This document shows, one piece after another, positions 26,662 through 35,641 of a DNA stretch of 64,000 nucleotides. This stretch comes from Actinocatenispora rupis (GTDB taxonomy: Bacteria > Actinomycetota > Actinomycetes > Mycobacteriales > Micromonosporaceae). The notes beneath the pieces are model-generated. The model was given only the letters and a program-made list of their open reading frames with translations, ran no database searches and had not been told where the DNA came from. Numbering within the stretch: position 1 is the first letter of the stretch; every line of letters starts with the position of its first letter. The stretch spans positions 62,001 through 126,000 of the forward strand of contig NZ_BOMB01000008.1 of NCBI RefSeq assembly GCF_016861975.1, written 5' to 3'. A program made the translations under genes and the position numbers.

Positions 26662-28761
26662 TCAGGTGGCGGGCTGGGCCTGGATGGCGGTGATGGCGAC
26701 GGTGGTGACGATGTCGGTGACGGTCGCGCCGCGGGACAGGTCGTTGACCGGCCGCCGCAGCCCCTGTACGACGGGCCCGACGGCGACCGCGCCCGCCGAC
26801 CGCTGCACCGCCTTGTACGTGTTGTTGCCGGTGTTGAGGTCCGGGAAGATCAGTACCGTCGCGCGGCCGGCGACGGGATCGCCGGGCAGCTTGGCGGCGG
26901 CGACCGACTCCGACACCGCCGTGTCGTACTGGACGGGGCCGGCGACGGGGAGGTCCGGCCGGCGGTCCCGGACGAGCGCGGTGGCCTCGGCGACCTTGGT
27001 GACGTCGGCGCCGTGCCCGGACGTACCGGTGGAGTAGGAGAGCATCGCGACGCGCGGCTCGACGCCGAACCGGGCGGCCGTACCGGCGGAGGAGATCGCG
27101 ATGTCGGCGAGCTGCGTCGGGTCGGGGTCGGGGTTGACGGCGCAGTCGCCGTACACGAGGACGCGGTCGGCCAGGCACATGAAGAACACGCTGGACGCCA
27201 CCGACACCCCGGGCACCGTCCGGATCAGCTGGAACGCGGGGCGCAGCGTGTCCGCCGTGGTGTGCGCGGCGCCGGACACCATCGCGTCCGCGCGGCCCGA
27301 CTCGACCAGCAGCGTGCCGAACCACGTCGGGTCCGCCACCTGGTCGTACGCCAGCTCGCGGGTCGTGCCGCGGGCCCGGCGCCGGGCGTACAGGAGGTCG
27401 GCGAGGCCGGTACGCAGCGGATCGGTGGCCGGGTCGAGGATCCGGGCGCCGCGGACGTCGACGCCGAGTTCGCGGGCCCGGCGGGCGATGTCGTCGGGGT
27501 CGCCGAGCAGGGTCAGGTCGGCGACGCCGCGCCGCAGGAGTACCTCGGTGGCGGCGAGGACGCGGGCGTCGGTGCCCTCCGGCAGCACCACGTGCCGGCG
27601 GTCCGCGCGCGCCCGCTCGATCAGCTCGTACTCGAACATCAGCGGGGTGCGGCGGGTGGAGCGGGTGACGGCGATCCGGTCGGCGAGCGCGGTGCTGTCG
27701 ACGGACCGTTCGAACGCGCCGAGCGCGGCGGTCACCGTACGCGGGTTGTCGGCGGTGATGCGGCCCTCCAGCCCGGCGAGCGTCGCCGCGGTGACGAAGC
27801 TGTCCGCGCCGACGCCGCTGACCGCGAGCCCGGTGCCGAGCCGTTCGGCGACCCGCAGGACCCGCGCGTCCGGCACCTCGCCGAGGGTGAGGACGACGCC
27901 GGCCAGCGACACCGTGCCGGACGCGTGCGCGGCGAACGCCGCCAGCAGCAGGTCCGCCCGGTCGCCCGGGGTGATCACCAGGTGCCCGGTACGCAGATGC
28001 GCCAGGAACACCGGTACGCCGGCGCCGCCCAGCACGTACCCGAGGACGTCGCGGGACGCGGCCGTGTCGTCGCCGAGCAGCAGCCGGCCGGACAGCGCGG
28101 CGGTCACCTCGGCGACGGTGGGCGCGGCGACGGCGGGCACCTCGGGCACCGCGTACACGGGGACGGGGAGGACGTCGGCGGCGAGCGCGGTGAGCAGCCG
28201 GTCCCGGTCGTCGGCGGGCACCCGGTTGGCGACGACGGCGAGAACGGTGCCGCCGAGCCGGATCACCGTGTGGTACCCGGACCGTACGGATGCGGCGGTG
28301 GCGGCGGCGCCGCGCCGGTGACCGTCCACCACGAGCAGCAGCGGTGCCCCGAACTCGGTCGCCAGCCGTACGTTGAGGCCCAGCTCGGCGGGCATCCCCG
28401 GGTCGTCGTGCGCCGCGGCCCGGTCACCGAAGTCCGAGCCGATCACGAGTACCGCGTCGCTGTCCCGCTCGACCCGGCGGTACCGGTCGACGACCGCCGC
28501 CACCAGGTCGTCGGTACGGCCCGCGCCGAGCAGCGCGTCCGACTCCGCCCGGCCCACGCCCGTCAGGTCGGCCGGATCGGCGTCCGGCCGGTACCGCCGG
28601 CGCAGCAGCTCGACGATCGGGTCCGCGCCCTCGTCGGCGACCAGCGGGCGGAACACGCCGACCCGTTCGACCCGCCGGGACAGCAGTTCCGCGACGCCGA
28701 GCGCCACCAGCGACTTGCCACCACCGGGCCCGAGCCCTGCCACGTACACGCTGCTGGTCAC
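26662..28761 (-). CDS. pta: Phosphate acetyltransferase
   Basis: A 699-residue long-type Pta, interconverting acetyl-CoA and acetyl phosphate. An N-terminal P-loop-like domain (VAGLGPGGGKSLVALG) and a DRTGG-type middle domain precede the catalytic PTA domain, which starts at about residue 370 (LMFEYELIERARADRRHVVLPEG). The active-site region includes ADAMVSGAAHTTADTLRPA and MLSYSTGTSGHG. It completes the phosphoketolase branch with ackA and xfp, which lie ~15 kb away, instead of next to ackA as in many bacteria. Confidence 0.96.
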   Translation of the reverse strand: MTSSVYVAGLGPGGGKSLVALGVAELLSRRVERVGVFRPLVADEGADPIVELLRRRYRPDADPADLTGVGRAESDALLGAGRTDDLVAAVVDRYRRVERDSDAVLVIGSDFGDRAAAHDDPGMPAELGLNVRLATEFGAPLLLVVDGHRRGAAATAASVRSGYHTVIRLGGTVLAVVANRVPADDRDRLLTALAADVLPVPVYAVPEVPAVAAPTVAEVTAALSGRLLLGDDTAASRDVLGYVLGGAGVPVFLAHLRTGHLVITPGDRADLLLAAFAAHASGTVSLAGVVLTLGEVPDARVLRVAERLGTGLAVSGVGADSFVTAATLAGLEGRITADNPRTVTAALGAFERSVDSTALADRIAVTRSTRRTPLMFEYELIERARADRRHVVLPEGTDARVLAATEVLLRRGVADLTLLGDPDDIARRARELGVDVRGARILDPATDPLRTGLADLLYARRRARGTTRELAYDQVADPTWFGTLLVESGRADAMVSGAAHTTADTLRPAFQLIRTVPGVSVASSVFFMCLADRVLVYGDCAVNPDPDPTQLADIAISSAGTAARFGVEPRVAMLSYSTGTSGHGADVTKVAEATALVRDRRPDLPVAGPVQYDTAVSESVAAAKLPGDPVAGRATVLIFPDLNTGNNTYKAVQRSAGAVAVGPVVQGLRRPVNDLSRGATVTDIVTTVAITAIQAQPAT

Positions 28762-28959
28762 GGGTACACGCTAGGTGGCGTCGGGGCGGGGCCGCGGGAG
28801 ATCGGCCCGGGTTGCGTCGTGCCGGGGCAGGTCCCGCGTGTCACCGCCGACAACGCCCACGGCGTACGTGTCGGGACCATCGGCGCGTTCCCGGCGCACG
28901 GGTGGGGCGCCGTAATCCGGTGCGTCCTGGGAACGCCCGGCCGGTACGATCGGCGGGCC

Positions 28960-30639
28960 ATGAGCGCCACCCTGATCGCCAAGAACCTGACCGCCGGCCA
29001 CGGTGACCGGATGCTGTTCACCGGACTCGACCTCATCGTCGCGCCGGGCGACGTCGTGGGCCTCGTCGGCGCCAACGGTGCCGGCAAGTCGACCCTGCTG
29101 CGCCTGCTCGCCGACCTGCCGGAGGGCGCGCCGTCCGCGGCGCTCGTACCGGGAGGCGCGTCGGCCGCGGCGCCGGAGACCGGCACCGTCCGGATCAACC
29201 CGCCGACCGCGACCGTCGGGTACCTGCCGCAGGAGCCGGAACCGCGCCCGGGCGAGACCGTCCGCGCCTTCGTCGCCCGGCGTACGGGGGTGGCGCGGGC
29301 GCAGCGCGTCCTGGACGAGACGACGGCGGCGCTCACCGACGGCCGGCCGGGCGCCGACGACGCGTACGCGGTGGCGCTGGACCGGTGGCTCGCGCTCGGC
29401 GGCGCGGACCTCGACGAGCGCGCCGATCAGGTCGCCGCGGAGCTGGGCCTCGACGTCGACCTGTCCGTCGAGATGACGTCGCTGTCCGGCGGGCAGGCGG
29501 CGCGGGCCGGGATGGCGTCGCTGCTGCTCTCCCGGTACGACGTGTTCCTGCTCGACGAGCCGACGAACAACCTGGACCTGGCCGGGCTGGACCGCCTGGA
29601 GCGGTTCGTACGGGAGCTGCGCGCGGGCACGGTGCTGGTCAGCCACGACCGCGAGTTCCTGGCCCGTACGGTGAACCGGGTGCTGGAGCTGGACCTCGCG
29701 CAGCACCAGGTCAAGCAGTACGGCGGGGGCTACGGCGACTACCTGCGCGAGCGGGCGCGGGCCCGGCAGGCGGCGCGCGACGCGTACGAGGCGTACGCGG
29801 GGAAGCGGGAGGCGCTGGCGGCGCGGGCCCGGACACAGCGGTCCTGGAGTGACAAGGGCGTCGCGAACGCGCGCAAGAAGGCCACCGACAACGACAAGAA
29901 CATCATCAAGGCCCGCGCCGAGGCGAGCGAGAAGCAGGCGGCGAAGGCGCGGCAGACCGAGCGCGCGATCGAACGCCTGGAGGTCGTCGAGGAGCCGCGC
30001 AAGGAGTGGGAGCTGCGGATGGAGATCGCCGCCGCGCCCCGCGCCGGTGCGGTCGTCGCCACGCTGCGCGGCGCGACCGTCCATCGTGGACGGTTCACGC
30101 TCGGCCCGGTGGACCTGCAGATCGACTGGGCCGACCGGGTCGCCATCACCGGCGCGAACGGGTCGGGCAAGTCGACGCTGCTGGCCGCGATGCTCGGCCG
30201 GCTGCCGCTCGACGCCGGCAGCGCGACGCTCGGCCCCGGGGTCGTCGTGGGCGAGGTGGACCAGGCGCGCGAGTCGTTCGACCCGGACGTACCGCTGGTG
30301 GAGGCGTTCGCGTCGGCGTCCGGGCTGCTGCCGGCCGAGGCGCGGACGTTGCTGGCGAAGTTCGGGATGCGCGCCGACCACGTACTGCGACCGGCCGGCA
30401 CGCTGTCGCCGGGGGAGCGTACCCGGGCCGCGCTGGCGCTGCTCCAGGCGCGCGGCGTCAACCTGCTCGTCCTCGACGAGCCGACGAACCACCTGGACCT
30501 GCCGGCGATCGAGCAGCTCGAATCGGCGCTGTCGACCTACCCGGGGACGTTGCTGCTGGTCAGCCACGACCGGCGGATGCTCGACGCGGTGCACACCACC
30601 CGCCGGATCACCGTCGCCGACGGCGCCGTCACCGAGTAG
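28960..30639 (+). CDS. ABC-F family ATP-binding protein
   Basis: A 559-residue soluble protein with two ABC domains and no membrane segments. The first half has Walker A GANGAGKST, signature LSGGQAARAG and Walker B DVFLLDEPTNNLDL. The second has GANGSGKST, a weaker signature LSPGERTRAA and LLVLDEPTNHLDL. A basic inter-domain linker (RSWSDKGVANARKKATDNDKN) lies between them. ABC-F proteins act on the ribosome, either in translation control or antibiotic protection. TACGAT about 10 bp before the ATG suggests a leaderless or short-leader transcript. It is divergent from pta. Confidence 0.92.
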   Translation: MSATLIAKNLTAGHGDRMLFTGLDLIVAPGDVVGLVGANGAGKSTLLRLLADLPEGAPSAALVPGGASAAAPETGTVRINPPTATVGYLPQEPEPRPGETVRAFVARRTGVARAQRVLDETTAALTDGRPGADDAYAVALDRWLALGGADLDERADQVAAELGLDVDLSVEMTSLSGGQAARAGMASLLLSRYDVFLLDEPTNNLDLAGLDRLERFVRELRAGTVLVSHDREFLARTVNRVLELDLAQHQVKQYGGGYGDYLRERARARQAARDAYEAYAGKREALAARARTQRSWSDKGVANARKKATDNDKNIIKARAEASEKQAAKARQTERAIERLEVVEEPRKEWELRMEIAAAPRAGAVVATLRGATVHRGRFTLGPVDLQIDWADRVAITGANGSGKSTLLAAMLGRLPLDAGSATLGPGVVVGEVDQARESFDPDVPLVEAFASASGLLPAEARTLLAKFGMRADHVLRPAGTLSPGERTRAALALLQARGVNLLVLDEPTNHLDLPAIEQLESALSTYPGTLLLVSHDRRMLDAVHTTRRITVADGAVTE

Positions 30640-30644
30640 CGGCG

Positions 30645-31535
30645 TCAGCCGGGGGTGCCCTCGGCCAGTACCTCGACGACGTTCGCGGTCACCCGTAACA
30701 GGCTCGGCAGGTACTCGCCGGTCTGCTGCGGCGCCTCCGCCACCATCCGGGCCAGCGCCGGTACGCAGCCGCTGCCGGCGGCGGTGACGTACAGGTCGTC
30801 CGGGCACGGTACGGCGACGACCAGGTCGTCCGCGCCGAGCAGCCCGGACACGTACCGGTGGAAGTCGGGGAGGGCGACGGCGGATCCGGCGAGCCAGCCC
30901 TCGCGGCTCATCCGGATCAGGTCGCTGTCGTCGGCGCGCAGCCCGGTGACGGTCAGCCCGCGCTGCACCCCGGCGTACGCGGTGGCCAGCAGCGCGTCGA
31001 AGTCGTCCGCGCCGAGCTGCGCGTACGTCAGGTGGCTCATGCCGATCGTGCCGTGCGGGGTGGGCGCGACGCGGGCGAGCGTCACCGCCAGCCGCCCCGG
31101 TACGAGATGGCGGTGCGGCAGCACGTCGAGCGTCGCCGAGGCGCCGGGCAGCGTGGTGGTGCGCAGGATCGGCAGCAGCATGCCGTCGTCGTCCGCCGGG
31201 GGAGCGGCAGCGGGTCGGGCCTCGGCGGCGCGGGCCTCGATCGTCCGCCGGGCCGCCGCGTACGCCGCGTCCCAGTCGCCGTCCGCCGGCCGCGGGAACG
31301 CGTACCCGACGGGTACGCCTGGAAACGTCAGCTCCAGGAACGCGCCGTCCGCCGGCGACGGCTCCCACTCGGTGAACACCTCGCGCACCGTGTGGGCGAC
31401 GACGCCGTGCTCGCGGACGGCGATCAGCCAGGCTTGCCGCAGCGCGTCGTCGGCCCGCGCCGGTACCTCGATCACCGGGCCCTCGCCGTCACTCACCGCA
31501 AACACCACGTGGTTGCGGCCGGGGTCCACGTCCAC
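30645..31535 (-). CDS. Conserved protein of unknown function
   Basis: A 296-residue soluble protein that I do not recognise. It starts NHVVFAVSDGEGPVIEVP. A Pro/Ala-rich linker sits at the centre, and the second half is a compact alpha/beta region (GMLLPILRTTTLPGASATLDVLPH, HLTYAQLGADDFDALLATAY). No signal peptide or membrane helix is present. The GTG at 31535 is preceded by AAGGAGG at good spacing. It is convergent with the ABC-F gene, with only 5 bp between stop codons. Confidence 0.75.
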   Translation of the reverse strand: MDVDPGRNHVVFAVSDGEGPVIEVPARADDALRQAWLIAVREHGVVAHTVREVFTEWEPSPADGAFLELTFPGVPVGYAFPRPADGDWDAAYAAARRTIEARAAEARPAAAPPADDDGMLLPILRTTTLPGASATLDVLPHRHLVPGRLAVTLARVAPTPHGTIGMSHLTYAQLGADDFDALLATAYAGVQRGLTVTGLRADDSDLIRMSREGWLAGSAVALPDFHRYVSGLLGADDLVVAVPCPDDLYVTAAGSGCVPALARMVAEAPQQTGEYLPSLLRVTANVVEVLAEGTPG

Positions 31536-31720
31536 CGCTGTCCTCCTTGGTACACAGGTGATCCCACGGTACCCAAGTGGATCTTGTCGTACCGGCGCGG
31601 TGACTCGTGGTGATGGTCGGGCGCGCCGGGCGGGGGGCTGTGGCGTGCGACGCAGCCGGCTTGACTTGAAGTGAGCTTCATGTTCGAGGATGGCACCGAC
31701 GGCGTACGGAGGAGGCGGCG

Positions 31721-32665
31721 ATGCTCGTGGTTCAGGCGACCCGGTTCGGCGGGCCGGACGTGTTGGTGGCGCACCAGGTGCCGGCCCCGCCCGCCGCGCC
31801 CGGCACGGCGCTGGTCGGCGTCGCCGCGGTCGACACGCTGTTCGTGGAGACGCGCATCCGGGCCGGTACGGCGCGCGCCTGGTTCGACACCAGCCCGCCG
31901 TACGTGCCGGGCAACGGCGTCGCCGGCGCCGTGTGGGCCGTCGGCGAGGGCGTCGACCCCGCGCTCGTAGGCCGCCGCGTCGCCGCACTCCACGCCGGCG
32001 CGTACGCCGAGCAGGTCGTGGTGCCCGCCGACGCACTCGTTCCCGTACCGGACGCGTTGGAGTCGACCGAGGCCGCGGCGCTGCTGCACGACGGATCCAC
32101 CGCGCTCGCCCTCGCCGACCTCGCCGAACCCAAACCCGACCACCGGGTACTCGTCGTCGGCGGTACGGGCGGCGCCGGCGTCCTGCTCGTCCAGCTCGCC
32201 CACGCGGCCGGCGCGTACGTGGTGGCCACCGCGCGCGGCGACGCCAAGCAGGACCTCGCCCGCCGGCTCGGCGCCGACGAGGTCGTGGACCCCGCCGCGG
32301 CCGACTGGGCGTCGTACCAGGCGGACATCGTCGTCGACGGGATCGGCGGGACGATCGGCACCGCGGCGTTCGCGGCCGTACGCGACGGCGGCACGTTCCT
32401 CGCGTACGGTGCGCCCACCGCGGACGGGTTCGCCGCGCCCGACCGTGCGGCCGCCGACCGGCGTGGCGTCACCATCCGCGGTATCGCCGACATCCAGCTC
32501 ACCCCGGAACGGCACCGCGCGCTCGTCGCCCGCGCGTTCGCGCTCGCCACCGAGGGAACGATCGCGCCCGTCGTCGGCCAGACGTACCCGCTCCGCGAGG
32601 CCGCCGCCGCGCACGCCGCGATCGAGTCCCGCGCCGTCACCGGCAAAACCCTTCTCATCCCGTGA
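31721..32665 (+). CDS. Quinone oxidoreductase-like MDR protein
   Basis: A 314-residue MDR protein like NADPH:quinone reductase. A GroES-like N-terminus (ATRFGGPDVLVAHQVPAPP) is followed by a Rossmann motif VLVVGGTGGAGVLLVQLAHAAGAYVVAT. There are no zinc ligands. The ATG follows GGAGG. It is a single gene ending before a 13-bp hairpin. The MDR protein encoded at 24.2 kb has the same architecture. Confidence 0.9.
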   Translation: MLVVQATRFGGPDVLVAHQVPAPPAAPGTALVGVAAVDTLFVETRIRAGTARAWFDTSPPYVPGNGVAGAVWAVGEGVDPALVGRRVAALHAGAYAEQVVVPADALVPVPDALESTEAAALLHDGSTALALADLAEPKPDHRVLVVGGTGGAGVLLVQLAHAAGAYVVATARGDAKQDLARRLGADEVVDPAAADWASYQADIVVDGIGGTIGTAAFAAVRDGGTFLAYGAPTADGFAAPDRAAADRRGVTIRGIADIQLTPERHRALVARAFALATEGTIAPVVGQTYPLREAAAAHAAIESRAVTGKTLLIP

Positions 32666-32704
32666 CCTCCCGAGATCCGTTGCCCCACAACGGATCCGGC
32701 CACG

Positions 32705-32736
32705 CGGCTCGCCGGGTCGCGCAACCCGGCGAGCCG
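32705..32736. terminator. Bidirectional hairpin
   Basis: Arms CGGCTCGCCGGGT (32705-32717) and ACCCGGCGAGCCG (32724-32736) with a 6-nt loop, between the convergent oxidoreductase and helicase genes. Confidence 0.85.
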
Positions 32737-32792
32737 GCAGGAGGCCCGATCGTCGGCGCCGCAACGGATGTGGTGCCGGCGATCCGGAGTGG

Positions 32793-35336
32793 TCACATGC
32801 GGGTGACGGCGGTGACCGTGACCGCGGCGGTACCGGCCTCGTCGGAGGCGGCCAGGTCGATCTCGGCGTCGATGGACCAGTCGTGGTCGCCGGCCGGGTC
32901 GTCGAGTACCTGCCGGACCAGCCACCGGCCGGGCTGCTGGTCGATCTGGAGCAGCTTGGGGCCGCGGGCGTCGGGGCCGGTACCGATGTCGGCGTGCTCG
33001 TCGTAGTACGGCGCCAGGCCGTCGCGCCAGTCGTCGGCGTCGAAGCCGCGCTCCGCGTCCAGCTCGCCGAGCAGGTCGTACCGGCGCAGCGCGGCCAGTT
33101 CCACCCGGCGGAACAGCGCGTTGCGGACGAGTACCCGGAAGGCCCGGGGGTTGGCGGTGACCGCCGGCGGCCGATCGTCCACAGTGGACTCGGTGGGCAG
33201 CGCGCCGGGGTTGCGCAGCTTCTCCCACTCGTCGAGCAGGCTGGAGTCGACCTGCCGGACCAGCTCGCCGAGCCACTCGATCAGGTCCGTCAGCTCCTCG
33301 GTACGCGCGGTGTCCGGCACGGTCTGCCGCAACGCCTTGTACGCGTCGGCCAGGTAGCGCAGCACCAGCCCCTCGGAGCGCGCCAGCTTGTAGAGCCCGA
33401 CGTACTCGGTGAACGTCATGGCCCGCTCGTACATGTCGCGGACGACCGACTTGGGCGACAGCGCGTGGTCGGTCACCCACGGATGCCCCTTCGCGTACGA
33501 CGTGAAGGCGACGTCGAGCAGCTCCGCGAGCGGCTTCGGCCAGGTGATCTCCTCCAGCCGCTCCATCCGCTCGTCGTACTCCACGCCGTCGGACTTCATC
33601 GCGTTGACCGCCTCGCCGCGGGCCGCGAACTGTTGTGCCATCAGCACCTGGCGCGGATCGTCCAATGTGGACTCGATGACCGACACCACGTCCAGCGCGT
33701 ACGTCGGGGACTCGGCGTCCAGCAACTCCAGCGCGGCGAGCGCGAACGGCGACAGCGGCTGGTTCAGCGCGAAGTCGTACTGCAGGTCCACGGTGACCCG
33801 GATGGTGTCCCCGTACTCGTCCGGCTCGGCCAGCTCCTCCACCACGCCGCCGGCCTTCAGCGCGCGGTAGATCGCGATCGTGCGGCGGATGTGCTTCCGT
33901 TGCGCCGCACGGTCCTCGTGGTTGTCCTCCAGCAGGTGCCGCATCGCCGCGAACGGGTCGCCGCCGCGGTCGATGACGTTGAGCAGCATCGCGTGGCTGA
34001 CCCGGAACTGCGACGTCAGCGGCTCCGGGTCGGCCGCCACCAGCCGCTCGAACGTCGCCTTCGTCCACGACACGGTGCCCGGCGCCGGCTTCTTCCGCAC
34101 CACCTTGCGCCGCTTCTTCTCGTCGTCGCCCGCCTTGCGCAGCGCCTTCTCGTTCTCGATGACGTGGTCCGGCGCCTCGACGACCACCGTGCCGACCGTG
34201 TCGTACCCGGCGCGGCCCGCGCGGCCGGCGATCTGGTGGAACTCGCGCGCCTTCAACTGCCGCGTGCGCACCCCGTCGTACTTGGTCAGCGCGGTGAACA
34301 CGACCGTCCGGATCGGCACGTTGATGCCGACGCCGAGGGTGTCCGTACCGCAGATGACCTTCAGCAGCCCGGCCTGCGCCAGCAGTTCCACCAACCGCCG
34401 GTACTTCGGCAGCATCCCCGCGTGGTGCACGCCGATCCCGTGCCGTACCAACCGGGACAGGGTCTTGCCGAAGCCCGCGGTGAACCGGAAGTTGCCGATC
34501 AGCTCGGCGATCGCGTCCTTCTCCTGCCGCGTGCACATGTTCGTACTCATCAGCGCCTGCGCGCGTTCCAGCGCCGCGGCCTGGGTGAAGTGCACGACGT
34601 AGATCGGCGCCTGCTTCGTCTCCAGCAACTCTTCGAGCGTCTCGTGCAGCGGCGTCGTCACGTACTCGAAGAACAGCGGGACGGGACGCTCGGCCGAGCT
34701 GACCGTCGTCGTCGGCCGCCCGGTACGCCGGGTCAGGTCCGCCTCGAACCGCGTGACGTCGCCCAGCGTCGCCGACATCAGCAGGAACTGCGCGCGCGGC
34801 AGCTCCAGCAGCGGGATCTGCCACGCCCAGCCGCGCTCCGGCTCCGCGTAGAAGTGGAACTCGTCCATCACGACCTGGTCGACGTCGGCGTCCGCGCCCT
34901 CCCGCAGCGCCAGGTTCGCCAGGATCTCCGCGGTACAGCAGATGATCGGCGCCGACTCGTTGACGCTGGCGTCGCCGGTCAGCATGCCCACGTTCTCCGC
35001 GCCGAACGTGTCGCACAGCGCGAAGAACTTCTCGCTCACCAGCGCCTTGATCGGCGCCGTGTAGAACGTGCGCCCGCGCTTCGGCTCGCCCGACGTGTCC
35101 CTCGCGGCGGCGCCCGCCAGCGCGGCGAAGTGCGCGCCCACCGCCACCAGGCTCTTACCCGAGCCGGTCGGCGTGGACAGGATCACGTTCGAGCCGGACA
35201 CCAGCTCGATCAGCGCCTCCTGCTGCGCCGGGTACAGCTCCAGCCCCTGCTCGCCGACCCACGCCTCGAACGCCTCGTACACCGCGTCCGGCTCGGCCGT
35301 CCCTGGTACCCGGTCCGCCAGCGTCACCGCCGTCAC
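32793..35336 (-). CDS. DExH-box RNA helicase with DUF3516 C-terminus
   Basis: An 847-residue superfamily 2 helicase of the Ski2/Mtr4-like actinobacterial type. The N-terminal RecA domain has STPTGSGKSLVAVGAH (motif I), MDEFHFY (motif II, DEFH) and LMSATLGD (motif III). The second RecA domain has GVGINVPIRTVVF and QIAGRAGRAGYD (motif VI). A long helical C-terminal part follows, matching the DUF3516 extension. It is expected to unwind RNA in turnover or ribosome-related processes. Starts elsewhere are unlikely, because the first motif lies ~45 residues in. Confidence 0.93.
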   Translation of the reverse strand: MTAVTLADRVPGTAEPDAVYEAFEAWVGEQGLELYPAQQEALIELVSGSNVILSTPTGSGKSLVAVGAHFAALAGAAARDTSGEPKRGRTFYTAPIKALVSEKFFALCDTFGAENVGMLTGDASVNESAPIICCTAEILANLALREGADADVDQVVMDEFHFYAEPERGWAWQIPLLELPRAQFLLMSATLGDVTRFEADLTRRTGRPTTTVSSAERPVPLFFEYVTTPLHETLEELLETKQAPIYVVHFTQAAALERAQALMSTNMCTRQEKDAIAELIGNFRFTAGFGKTLSRLVRHGIGVHHAGMLPKYRRLVELLAQAGLLKVICGTDTLGVGINVPIRTVVFTALTKYDGVRTRQLKAREFHQIAGRAGRAGYDTVGTVVVEAPDHVIENEKALRKAGDDEKKRRKVVRKKPAPGTVSWTKATFERLVAADPEPLTSQFRVSHAMLLNVIDRGGDPFAAMRHLLEDNHEDRAAQRKHIRRTIAIYRALKAGGVVEELAEPDEYGDTIRVTVDLQYDFALNQPLSPFALAALELLDAESPTYALDVVSVIESTLDDPRQVLMAQQFAARGEAVNAMKSDGVEYDERMERLEEITWPKPLAELLDVAFTSYAKGHPWVTDHALSPKSVVRDMYERAMTFTEYVGLYKLARSEGLVLRYLADAYKALRQTVPDTARTEELTDLIEWLGELVRQVDSSLLDEWEKLRNPGALPTESTVDDRPPAVTANPRAFRVLVRNALFRRVELAALRRYDLLGELDAERGFDADDWRDGLAPYYDEHADIGTGPDARGPKLLQIDQQPGRWLVRQVLDDPAGDHDWSIDAEIDLAASDEAGTAAVTVTAVTRM

Positions 35337-35393
35337 CGCCTTCCGCCGACCCGCGCCGGTGTCTCAACGCCCGCGGTGCGGGCGGCATTCCGC

Positions 35394-35573
35394 TCAGTCC
35401 TCGTCCGGGTCGTCGAGCCGGGCAAGCCACGTGGCCAGCCGCTCCACCGGCGTCTCGAACTCCGGGTTGATGTCGACGAACTCGCGCAGCCGGTCCGCCA
35501 GCCAGTCGAGACTCACCGTCTCCTCGCCGCGCCGCTCGGCCAACTCCTCGATGCCGCGATCCGTGAAGTACAT
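35394..35573 (-). CDS. DUF6104-like small protein
   Basis: A 59-residue acidic protein starting MYFTDRGIEELAERRGEETV and ending ARLDDPDED. It contains no membrane segment. I recognise it as the small protein (DUF6104 family) often found next to the 2-oxoglutarate dehydrogenase gene in actinobacteria. It lies ~70 bp downstream of kgd on the same strand, after a strong hairpin. Its function is unknown; conserved linkage suggests a role connected with Kgd or the TCA cycle. Confidence 0.8.
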   Translation of the reverse strand: MYFTDRGIEELAERRGEETVSLDWLADRLREFVDINPEFETPVERLATWLARLDDPDED

Positions 35574-35594
35574 CGGTCTGGTCCTCTACATGGC

Positions 35595-35627
35595 GGCTCC
35601 CGCCACCCGATGCGGGTGGCGGGAGCC
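35595..35627 (-). terminator. Terminator-like hairpin after kgd
   Basis: A 14-bp perfect stem, GGCTCCCGCCACCC (35595-35608) with GGGTGGCGGGAGCC (35614-35627), and a 5-nt loop, between kgd and the DUF6104 gene. Confidence 0.8.
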
Positions 35628-35641
35628 GACGGTCGATCGGG

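Noticed and set aside
26455-28959. N-terminal extension of the ABC-F frame by ~835 codons
   Set aside because: The extension is antisense to pta and MFS genes; the real start is the ATG at 28960 before the conserved ABC domain.
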